Source: Citrus sinensis (lineage: Eukaryota; Streptophyta; Magnoliopsida; Sapindales; Rutaceae). From it: a DNA stretch of 64,000 nt. Where the stretch lies: positions 1,860,001 through 1,924,000 of the forward strand of contig NC_068563.1 of NCBI RefSeq assembly GCF_022201045.2, given 5' to 3'. The notes under the pieces are model-generated. The model made no database searches, was not told the origin of the DNA, and worked only from the letters and a program-made list of their open reading frames with translations. The position numbers were made by a program, and so were the translations under genes. Below are positions 11,720 through 22,100 of the stretch, one piece after another. Every line of letters begins with the position of its first letter. Positions within the stretch are counted from its first letter, which is position 1.

Positions 11720-12165
11720 CTAATGCAAGAAAGTGCATGTTTCTGCTCGGTCAACGAAAGACCAACAGCTAAAGCTTCGAAAAATCTATTAAGGCAACAA
11801 AGTGCCTGTTTCTGCTCGGTCAACGAAAGACCAGCAGCTAAGCTTTGAAAAATCTACTAAGGCAACAAAGTGCCTGTTTCTGCTCGGTCAACGAAAGACC
11901 AGCAGCTAAAGCTTCGAAAAGTCTACTAAGGCAACAAAGTGCCTGTTTCTGCTCGGTCAACGAAAGACCAGCAGCTAAAGCTTCGAAAAATCTACTAAGG
12001 CAACAAAGTGCCTACTTCTGCTCGGTCAACGAAAAACCAGCAGCTAAATTTACGAACTTTTACTAAGGCAAGTAAGTGTCTGCTCCTGCTCGGTCACCGA
12101 AGACCAGCAAGCGATTTTGCGAAAATTTTACTAAGGCAAACGGATGCCTATTCCTGTTCGATGCA
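11720..12165 (+). repeat. 69-bp tandem repeat, about 6-7 units
   Basis: Units share the core CTGCTCGGTCAACGAAAGAC and the segment CTACTAAGGCAACAAAGTGC. Successive cores begin near 11737, 11806, 11874, 11943, 12012, 12081 and 12150, with decay toward both ends. The array lies between the pol stop and the antisense gene. Tandem repeats in untranslated regions are common in Tat-type elements; their function is unknown. Confidence 0.92.
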
Positions 12166-12285
12166 CTAAAGAACCAACAGGCAAAACCAGAAAAGAAAGC
12201 CAATAGAGAGCATTCAAATAATTTTTTATAAGCGTTCAAATGTTTACAAAGCAAGTGAAAAACTAGAGTCTTTACAAAAATAGAC

Positions 12286-14398
12286 CTAAGGATTAGGAGG
12301 ATCAACGACCTCAGCAGGTGAAGGGTCAGCTATTTCGGGAGGTGGAAGGTCAGCAATATCGGAGGGAGGAGGCACGGACCCCTGTCCCACTTCAAAAACA
12401 CGCTGCCCAGCTTCTCCCTCATACACCCCATCCAAAGGAGCCTCTACCTGGTCCTGCTCACCCTGCTCCTTATCTGCTTGGTCGACATCTGCCATATACC
12501 GCTGCACTCCGGCCTCCAGCTTGCTCATGTCCAGCTCGGGATATTCTGTCTTAAGCACAGACATGATGCACTTGTAGGAGAAGGCAACCCCAGAATCATA
12601 CTCGGCATCCAGCCGATCATCCACATCAGCAGATTTGCCTTTCTCCTCAGCCAGCTGCTCACCCAAGGATTTTATTTCCCCCTCAACGGCGGTCCTCAAA
12701 GTATCCCTTTCAGTTTGAGTAGCCTGAAGATCAGATCTCAGGTCACCCAACTCGCCCTCAAGTTTGGAGGAAGTGGATTCAGCAACCGCAACTTTCTCCT
12801 CTAGCTCCGTGATCTGCTTATTCAGCTCAGCCAGCTTCTCCTTGGAGCGATCAGCAGAGTCAGCTTTCTTCTTCAATTCCTGGTTGTCAGCCTGGAGCTT
12901 CCTCTCATGGCGCGCGGACCCAATCTTGTAGCACGAAACTATGGTTGCCAGCCTGAAGGACACTCTCTGAACAGAAGCAGCTAGCTCGGAGAGGTTCATA
13001 CTCTCGATGTCCTTCACCATCTTGGGCCCCACCGATCTCTTGTAATCCTTTTGATACGAGCTCAGGTAGTCCGCTTGATCCCGAGATGGTAGAGGAGAAG
13101 ATCGGTCCCCAGATGGGTAGCTGACCTCAGGACTTTTGTCAGAAGTTTTCTCCCCGCCACTCTTACGGGGTGGAGGAGGGGGCAGAGCAGGGACAGGAGC
13201 CTTGGAAGGGCCGACACTGGTTTTCTTTGGAGGAGGAGGGGGGTTGCTGGAGCTGCTTGGAGCCCGACCACGCTTCCTGCTCATCGCGCTGAGGATCGTG
13301 TTATCCATTCCAGCGGCTAGGTCTTCTAGGCCCGAACCGACCAGGCTTGTTGGTGACAGGAGGTCCTGGCAGGTAGACGCGTTCAACAGAGCAGTTTCCA
13401 CCTGAAGCAAAGGTCGATCTTCAAGCCCCCCGATTAAACCCCACGACTCTGAAATAGCAAAAGAGGTTAAAGAACTCGATAAGTGACAATTTGAGTAAGA
13501 GCATAGGCAAAAATGAACGACCTGGGGTGACAAAATGTGTGGGAAGATAAATGTCCCCACCAAGCGATCGAACCGCTGGACACCAGTTCCCCCCGGCAAA
13601 GAAGAATTTGTTCTTCTAATTTTTACATGAAGAGGGAAACCCAGTGATCGGTTTCCTCTTTGCAGAACTGGACATAAAGTAGTACCAGCCCGCTTCCCTC
13701 GGGCTACTCCGTAGCTGGTACAGATGTTTCACTTCAACAAGGGAAGGCTCCTCCGACCCGCACCTCTCCCATAACACAAACATTGCCGAGAGAACCCTCC
13801 AGCCATTTGGGTGTAGTTGACTTGGGGCCAGGTGCATACCGCCCAGTATCTTGGCAAAATAACGTTGAAGGGGCAGCCGAACTCTTAGTCTGAAACTCTC
13901 CAAATGCATCGTCACATGCCCTTTCGGAGGCCGACTAGGGATATCACCTTTTCCAGGAACTACAAGAAGAACATCGTTGGGGATGTTGTAGAGGTTCCTA
14001 AGCTTAAATAGATCAGTGGGGGTGGTGGCACAAGCTATGAAATCAATAGGGTAGGAATCAGCCTCCACCCTATGGCCAAGATGCCTTTTCTTAGCAGGTC
14101 CGCTCGGTCCGGAACTGCTCCCCTCACCATCACCAGCTCCCTCAGGGATCCCAACCCCACTAAAGCTGTGGTTCTCACCAGAGCCCGACGCAGGTCCACC
14201 TCTATTCCCTACAAGCTCTAGTTCGGGGGAAGGAGAGACAACCAAGGGTCGTGGGTACTCGAGGGTACCCCTGCCATGGGAAGGACCTACGCTACTGGAG
14301 GGGCCTAAGAAATTTGTGGGTATTGACACGTTGAGGCCTGAATCCCCTGATTCTTCATCACTTTCATCAACAATTAACTTTCTTTTCCGGTTTGACAT
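12286..14398 (-). pseudogene. Antisense two-exon gene of the gypsy element
   Basis: On the minus strand, exon 1 runs 14398 to 13522 (start MSNRKRKLIVDESDEE). An intron with GT and AG ends follows at 13521-13449, and exon 2 runs 13448 to a TAG at 12286. The join keeps the frame (VTP then ESWG). The N-terminal part is acidic and Ser-rich. A middle region (VEADSYPIDF, then a RVRLPLQRYF segment) resembles antisense-encoded proteins of unknown role in Tat elements. Exon 2 holds a Pro-rich basic stretch (NPPPPPKK) and a long coiled coil rich in Leu, Glu and Lys (about 13000-12600). One TAG (13618-13616) replaces a likely Trp before KNKFFFAGG, so this copy is probably inactive. Antisense genes in this place are known for the Tat clade (for example Grande); the protein's job is not known. 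Confidence 0.8.
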
Positions 14399-15009
14399 AT
14401 CGGAATCCCAAAAGAAAACAAGGAAAACTCGAATATACGGATACAAAATGGGGCAACACGAAACCCAATCAACAACAACCAGAGAAGGGATTAAAAGCAG
14501 TACCTGAAATGAATTGGCCCTGATAGCGCTGCCGTGACAGAGAAAAAACCAGCAAGTAGAGACTCCGGACGCAGGGAATGTGAGTAAAGTTCAGAAAGGG
14601 GGGAGGTTAACGACGGAGAGACGAATAACACGGAGAGACGAATAACAAAACAATGACAATGTAAGTCTAGGGATTTGAAACGAAAAAGGGGAAATGAAAG
14701 CATTTAAGTGATGGGGATGCCAGCTCACTCACCAAATATCGAGGACAGATAGCCCGTCGTTTCAAATTTCAAATATAAAGAATCTGGAGGTGCCACATCA
14801 CCAACCGTTACAAGGGGCCAAGATAGACGTAAGCCCAGATATGCAATAAACATGCTCATTTAGGCCCATACTCAGGTCGGAATCTCCCCAAAAGAAAAAT
14901 GGTACCTCAGGTCCGCCCCAGCAAACAAAAGACCAGATTAGAAGCTCCCCGGGTTGGTGAGATTTGACCATTAGTTTCTACTCTTCACTCATTTCACTCG
15001 CCAGACCAG

Positions 15010-15024
15010 AAACTGGGGGACTGG
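15010..15024 (+). other. Polypurine tract of the gypsy element
   Basis: AACTGGGGGACTGG ends directly before the 3' LTR, the expected plus-strand priming site. Confidence 0.75.
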
Positions 15025-15706
15025 TGTTGAGTACATAAAAGCACCAGGTCGGCCATGCTATTATTTCCGCCCCGGCACGGATCGCTTCAGCCAAAGTGAT
15101 ATGAGCAGAACACGTGGGCTAACATGAGCCGACCAGAGATGAATACAACCAGGGAAAAATACCGACCAGAGGTATATACCGAGCGGACACTCATCCCTAG
15201 AGAAGCGGGAACACGATCCCACAGAATTGCAGTAGTTGCGCTTTTCCCAGAACCGTTGAAGGACACGCGAGATCCACGTTTGCCCACAATGTAACAGTTA
15301 GAGTCCCATGAGAGGCTGCCACTACCCGAAAAAGGTGGGATGAATGGCAAACGGAAACGTGGGGACAGCGGCTATAAAAGAAGAAGAAATCGATGAAGAA
15401 AATGGGGAAAAACTTAGAGAGGGAAAACGCTGCCAAATTGCAACCAGGCCATTTCCTTACAAATTTCTAACAAACTTCTTGAATCCAAATTACATTGTTT
15501 TCCCGTAAATACCTTGTGCTAACTTAGGCATCGGAGGGTTTACGCCGGCAAAACCACCGGCGTCTTTGACCCATTTTTTTGAACGCAGGTCTAGTGAGAG
15601 AAAGGAGGGTGATACCAGCCTTAGTGGTTCGAACAAACAGTCGATAATACAAACGTTGGTGAAAGAATCTGGTCGGTCCAAGGGCGAGCAGATTTCAGCA
15701 TCAACA
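15025..15706 (+). repeat. 3' LTR of the gypsy element
   Basis: 682 bp, the same length as the 5' LTR, with about 19 substitutions, mostly transitions. TATA-like CTATAAAAG at 15372-15380. Confidence 0.95.
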
Positions 15707-16003
15707 ATATGTTTCCCATGTGCCCAAGAATTTCAGTTATGGCAGCTCCAAGTCAAGGGATGACGAAAAGCTTAGAGATATGTTAAGACAGGCGACGTGT
15801 AAGCGGATTATTGGCCGGGAGGTGGGGCTGAATCTACAGCGCCAAACGGAGGTGATTGAGGCTACTACTATGCGAAAGAGTTACAGTGTTGGCGTTGGAA
15901 AGATAGGGAGAATTGATGAAGATAAGGCTTGTTCCTTTGAGGAGAATTTGTTGTACCCAAGGAGCAAAAGCCATGCCATTGGAAATGTTTGCATCGTTAA
16001 TTA
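15707..16003 (+). pseudogene. 3' part of the small unknown gene, split by the retrotransposon
   Basis: Starts with the right TSD ATATG, then continues the frame of the fragment at 3691-3847 (PKNFSYGSSKSRDDEKLR and onward to YPRSRSHAIGN-like residues). Compared with the intact paralog, one T is missing in a T run near 15989, which changes the last few codons and moves the stop. The gene is inactive because 11.9 kb of transposon divides it. Confidence 0.92.
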
Positions 16004-16791
16004 GTTAGTGAAATACTACTACATTTAATATGCTAGTTACAGTTGAGATTAAGGGTAAAATTGCTTCATTGTTTGTGTATTAATACATTATATATAAAAT
16101 GGTCACTCATTTGGTGATGTTCGTTATGAATCTTTGAACTTTTCAAAGTGAAACAAGTTCCGAAATTTAGGCCAATTCCCTTAATTGGTTATTGCAATTT
16201 TTACAATCAATCAAAATTATTAAATTTATGCTGATTGGACCATTTCTGTTTCATTTTCAATCACTTGTTTAAATTAAATCTTTCGATCGTGGTGGCCATC
16301 AAGGGTATAAAACGTAATATGTTGCAGAATCCAAATGTTTTCAACCCATAGAAACACTTGTGGAAGTTTATCAGACATTACTATTATTAACATTTAAATC
16401 ACTTATTAGTTAAAACTATTAACAATTACGATCGATGTTGATATATTGTATAATAACTAATAGTAATCCCTCGAATTAGTTTAGTCTTCCTTGTTACCCT
16501 GCCTCTCAAACATTGCATACTTGTTCAGTTATCTTAATGTACGTGGTAGATTTGGAGGCATGCATGGATCGCTTTTGGATGGCTCAATTCAAAAGAATCT
16601 TGAAGTTAATTTTATTTTTCAAAATTGTCACATACATACAATTTGAAACTTATTAAAAGCCTAAATACATATAATTTATGGTACAATTTAGAGGTTTGTC
16701 AAAGTATTAATTCAGTAATCTATACTCCCACAAAAATATAGTTGGAGATATATTTTGATAAAATCAATAGAAATTGGAATCCAAACTCTTA
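16004..16791. other. Duplicated intergenic DNA
   Basis: Downstream flank of the split gene. It matches 34290 to about 35075 closely, apart from small changes. No gene is seen. Confidence 0.75.
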
Positions 16792-17491
16792 TGGTGTGTT
16801 TACTTGAGGGTTTAGGGAATGAGAATGAAACCTATGTTTAATTGACAAAATGTAATTTGGGAATGAGAATAAAATATGTGGGTCCCACACAATTTGGGAA
16901 TAATGAATGAGAATTTCATTCCTATGGGGGGTTGTGAATAAAAATGAGGGAATGAGAATGAAATTCATTTTTACTTTTGTATCCCTCTAATTTTTTCATA
17001 TTTTCCGAATTATCCTCGTTCAAATCACAATTAATTTTATTATTTTAAATGTCATTATTATTATTTTTATTAAATTTTATTAACTTTATTATTTTAGTTA
17101 TTATTAATTATTGTTATTAAATTTTATTAACTTTATTAATATTATCATTATTAACATTTCTTATGATTTTTATTAATATTAGCATTATTAACATTTATTA
17201 TTTTAATTAATATTATCATTATTAACATTTATTATTTTAATTAATATATTTTTTATAATAATATTTATACATGTATCTAGTTAATGAAAATTATATTATT
17301 TAATACTATAGATATTTTGATAAATTAATTCTCATTTACATTCCTCATTCTCATTTGTTTTGTAGATAAATATATCAATGACATTTCAGCATATTTTCAT
17401 TCTCATTTATTTTTACCAAATAAATATTGAAATCTCATTCTCATTTTAATACATTTTTATTCTCAACTCATTTTATGAATTAAACGCACCA
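16792..17491. mobile_element. Tourist-like (PIF/Harbinger) MITE, 700 bp
   Basis: The ends TGGTGTGTTTA and, inverted, TGGTGCGTTTA are flanked by TTA on both sides (16789-16791 and 17492-17494), the PIF/Harbinger target size and sequence. The interior repeats GAATGAGAATGAAA-type motifs and is AT-rich without coding capacity. The paralogous site near 35075-35090 lacks it. A related copy lies at 55651-56230. Confidence 0.85.
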
Positions 17492-17722
17492 TTAATATTG
17501 AAGGACGTGTGTTACCGCCGGTCCAAAAGGCCAAATGGCCAATGATAGTTTGGGGGTATTTTGTGGTAAATAAAAACTAATAGAGGTCAAAATAAAAATT
17601 CGTTATCATTGAGTCTTGATGTGTGGTAAAAAAAAAGAAGTACAGCTTTGGGGCAGGGGGTTGGTAGCGTGTGTGATCCAAATCTTAGCAGGCACACTGG
17701 CACAACTTTTCCATATTTTAAA

Positions 17723-19033
17723 GGTCCGCCTAGTCTAATTTCATATAGTCCCCCTATATTCTATATTATTTATATTTTATTTATAAATATTATAAATTTT
17801 TTGAAATATAAAATTTCGTTTAAACCCCTTATACTCAATTTTATTTTATTAAAATCATAGAGTATGAATTCGCCCCCATAATTTTAAATTCTCAAAATAA
17901 CCTCCATTTAATTAAAAATATAATTATTGTTAAATGAATTATAATTATAATTATAATTTTATTATAATCATAAATATTTTTTAATAGATTATTGTTATTA
18001 TTAATAACGATAATAAAAAATATTATAATTAATTAATCTATTAACAATAATTAATAATATTTTTATTAAATTGTTAGTAATAATAATAATAATTAATGAT
18101 AATCAACATATTTATGATTATAATAAAATGGAATAAACACTGAGTCTATATTTCTATAAGAGACTCTTTTATATTTCTATACATTTTAATTTCAAGTACT
18201 TTTAGGATTTTTTTGTTACCTTCATAAATAATGATTTTGTAGGCATCTCATTATTAAACGGTCATTTTTAAGTGCTTTTTGCTAAGTTGTTACACATTCG
18301 AGGATGTAAACACATTTTTCTTGCTTCTATTTTTTAAATATAAAATTATTTTTATTGGGTCAAGCTTAAAATTCTGACAGAAATTATCATTTATTGGTCT
18401 CTTGAAACCCGATAATGAGTATTTAAAGTCGAAGGTAGCATTAGCAATATATTTACTATTAGTTAGATAATCATTAATTATTATTATTATTATTAACAAT
18501 TTATAATGCTTTTTATTCTTGTTATTAATAATAACAATAATCTATTAAAAAATATTTATGATTATAATAAAATTATAATTATAATTATAATTCATTTAAA
18601 AATAATTATATTTTTAATTAAATGGAGGTTATTTTGATAATTTAAAATTATGGGGGCGAATTTATACTCTATGGTTTTAATAAAATAAAATTGAGTAGAG
18701 GGTGCTAAACAAAATTTTATTTTAATAACAATAATCTATTAAAAAAATATTTATGATTATAATAAAATTATAATTATAATTATAATTCATTTAATAATAA
18801 TTATATTTTTAATTAAATGGAGGTTATTTTGAGAATTTAAAATTATGGGGGCGAATTCATACTCTATGGTTTTAATAAAATAAAATTGAGTATAAGGGAG
18901 TTAAACAAAATTTTATATTTAAAAAATTTATAATATTTATAAATAAAATATAAATATTATAGAGTATAGGGAGACTATATAAAATTGGACGGGCTGAGCG
19001 TAACTTACGTTGAAAAGTAAGTTAGGCGGACCC
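17723..19033. mobile_element. Long inverted-repeat (foldback, possibly MULE-like) element, 1.3 kb
   Basis: The ends are GGTCCGCCTA and, inverted, GGGTCCGCCTAAC. A unit containing AATGGAGGTTATTTTGA and TTATGGGGGCGAAT occurs three times: inverted at about 17815-17965 and direct at about 18600-18700 and 18790-18900, the two direct copies about 193 bp apart. The flanks TATTTTAAA and TATTTTATT could be an imperfect 9-bp TSD, which would suggest the Mutator superfamily. The paralogous locus near 35300 lacks the whole segment. There is no coding capacity. Transcripts would fold into a long hairpin. Confidence 0.75.
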
Positions 19034-19194
19034 TATTTTATTTTTTAAATGTATGTCTGAATAATGCCGTACCTTCCTGGTTCCTTTATCTATCGTCAAG
19101 ACATTGTGTTATGGATCGCAATTCCATTAACACTGTTCTCCTCTCAATTATTCAGCGTAGCTAAACCTGAAAGTGGATCTTCAAATCATTGAGC

Positions 19195-22100
19195 ATGGCA
19201 GCATTGCAATTATTTTTTCTCTTTGTGGCCCTTAATGTGGTCCTTGGTTCATCACGGCAAATCATCACGACCCTGCCGGGCTTTGATGGTGATCTTCCCT
19301 TCAAACTCGAAACTGGGTATGTTCTATTTTGTTTTATTTTTCCTTTCTTGACATACTTATTAGCTGAATTAATTTCCCCAGAAAGAAAAAAAAACAATTT
19401 ATTAATTACTTTTAGGTATATTGGGGTGGGAGAGAATGATAATGCGCAGCTGTTTTACTACTTCATTGAATCCGAGCGGAGTCCTGAAGATGACCCTCTT
19501 CTGCTTTGGCTCTCCGGAGGCCCTGGTTGCTCTGGATTTTCGGCCCTTGCGTATCAACTTGGTATATTTTTTTATTCCTGAAATGAAATATATATATATA
19601 TATATATATATGCTTTTATTTTTTTGGTTTCCAATCTCCTTTTTTTCGTAGAGAGTGGGGTCCAAATCTTACGTTATATGCAACACCTCACGAGATTTAA
19701 GAGTAAAACCAAATAGCACCCACATCATATATATTTGATCATATATATATTTGTTGAAGTATGCATCGACGACTCTTTCTCTAGACAACTTAGGCGATTG
19801 TTTAGAGCCCTACTATAGATGAAGGTTCCTAAATTTATTCTTAAATTATAATTATTAATTATTGATTTATGTTTATTATTATTTTATAATTATATTTTCC
19901 ATAAACAAACTAGTAAATCCTTACAAAATCCCCTTTTAACATTATAATTAACAATTTTAATCTCATTTATTTCCTCCATATATTTAATCTAAAACTCTAT
20001 AAAGGCCACATATTTTTTAAAATTATTGTCCATTAATATCTTTTTCCAATAAAAAAAAAATGTATGAAACCTTCATTGCTTTGGTGAAAAAACTACTTTC
20101 TCTATCCTACTTTTCACTTAAGAAAAAAAAATTCAATTGTTTTACTATTTATTGATCACTGCTGCTCAAAGGCTCTATACATCAAAGTTAAAGTTCTCAA
20201 ATTTTTCAGGTTCTATTTTTCCATTCTCTTATTAATTAATTATGTTATTCAGTTGCTTTTGTTTCTTTTAAAAAATATTATTGTGTTCATAGATTGTTTT
20301 CTTGCAATTATCTAGCATAATTTTTTACTTAATTACTCTTGCTTCAATAGGAAAAAAATGTCTACTACAAAAATATGCATTAGGATACAAAAAACTTCAA
20401 AAATAAGAGAAGAATAGAAAAGTTAGTTTAATCTAAAAAAGGAGCCATTAGTAAAAACTTATTTAAGATCAACTATATCATAGGAATATTAAATAGGTTA
20501 ACTATATTGTCTATTGAGAAAGATATATTAAGAAAATTAGAATATAAAAAATTGATTAATAATTATGCATCTCAAAAGCTAGAGAAACTGATTTTAAATA
20601 AATAAACTTTTAATCAAATTAATACCTACATTTTACCTTAAAGTTTTTAAAATGCCTAATTAAAACAATTTGCCTAAGGCCTAAAATATGATTGAGCCGC
20701 CCCTAGAAGTATGAATCAGAATTAGAATTCGAGAACAAACAACAACATCTGATCAGTCAGTGAGCGTTGGCCAACTGGCCGATTTGGGGTTGGATGACAC
20801 GTCGGTTTAAAGCTTTGATCACACGTTTGAAATCTACTCATGTCATATGAGTGCAGTTAGTAAAAGATGTGCATTGCATGTGATTCGCTTGAACATTATA
20901 GGCTTTAAATGACAGTCTTGGATGTCATTTAGCTCACTTATGGATTCCACATGTCCTGGACATGGGAGAGGCAGTCAAAGGCAGTCAAAAGAAGCTAAAA
21001 AATTCTTGCTTTGTTGAAACAAACCCAGAATGCAAGTTGGCTTCTTAACCAACTTCCTTGATGCTTCTATAGTGATATATAAAGCTATTTAGGTTGTGCT
21101 TTGGTTCTTAGATTCATTGAAACTTTCCCTATAAACTTGTAATTTGATTTGCAACAGCGAAAGAAACCATAGCTTTGTTTCTCAAGAGGATGTAGGCCAC
21201 CGGCCAAACCTCTATGGATCTTGTTTGTCTTGTTTCCTTTATCTTCTTCTGTGTTATTTGAGTTTAAATACAATTGATAAGCATTCTTGATGTAATATTC
21301 AATGTGTGGTGTATCATCTTGGGCTCAAGATTGGATTAACTTCTTATCTTTATTCCAACAATAATAAACTTAAGTCTTGATTGGTATTAAGGCATAATTG
21401 TAAAATAAAAGTTGACAGCATACGTTATAATTGTAATTTTTAAATTAATCTATCTTCCAAACCACAGCAATAAATGTTTACCAAACATTTTTTTTTTTAC
21501 TATTATAGATGGGGATATGAACTCTCCAGAACTCCTTTTTATAGCTAGAAGCCTAGATTAGAGAATAATATTTTTAAAAAAATTAAAGTGATAATTCATA
21601 TAAGGCCACAACTATTATAATAAGGTAGAATAAATTTATATTTGAGGGGAGTTTATGCTAAGTTTAGCTTAGGGTGTGTTTTTATGATGTTTGGGGTATC
21701 TAGTATCGCTGAGATACACCAACTAGGTGGTGAGCTATAATGATCTACATAGTGATCTAAGGTAGTCATATGGAAAACAATAAGGAGCTTAATAGTGCAT
21801 GTAAGAATTAATCTGGGGAGTTGATACTTGATATTGAGAGCTGATGTGTGCTGAGGAGAGCAGCTCAGGTGAGCTTCAAAGATAGCTTAGGTGATCTCTC
21901 AAAATACTTAGTGTAATTAGAGTAGATCCAATAAGTTCATATGTGAAACAAAATCTCGATCTCATATTGAAAATATAGTAAAAAAGAATATAAATATAAA
22001 AAAATATACAATGCTTATATCAAGTATGTAAAATCACAAGATCAAGCAGCTGATATCTTCACTAAGCCACTCAAGCAAGAAGACTTTGTAAGATTCAGAA

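Larger units (their letters stand above)
3848..15706 (+). mobile_element. Ty3/gypsy LTR retrotransposon, Tat type, 11,859 bp
   Basis: Two 682-bp LTRs begin TGTTGAG and end CATCAACA. They flank a primer-binding site, a gag-pol frame in gypsy order (gag, protease, RT, RNase H, integrase), a tandem-repeat region, an antisense gene and a polypurine tract. The second RNase H domain and the antisense gene downstream of integrase are traits of the plant Tat lineage. Target-site duplications ACATG/ATATG flank it. The LTRs differ at about 19 positions by eye, near 2.8 percent. At a generic plant rate of 1.3e-8 per site per year this gives roughly one million years, an inference only. The element is dead: its pol frame holds 11 stops and a nested hAT element. 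Confidence 0.95.

Noticed and set aside
11720-12165. CRISPR-like array
   Set aside because: Units are contiguous 69-bp tandem repeats with no unique spacers, and this is plant DNA.
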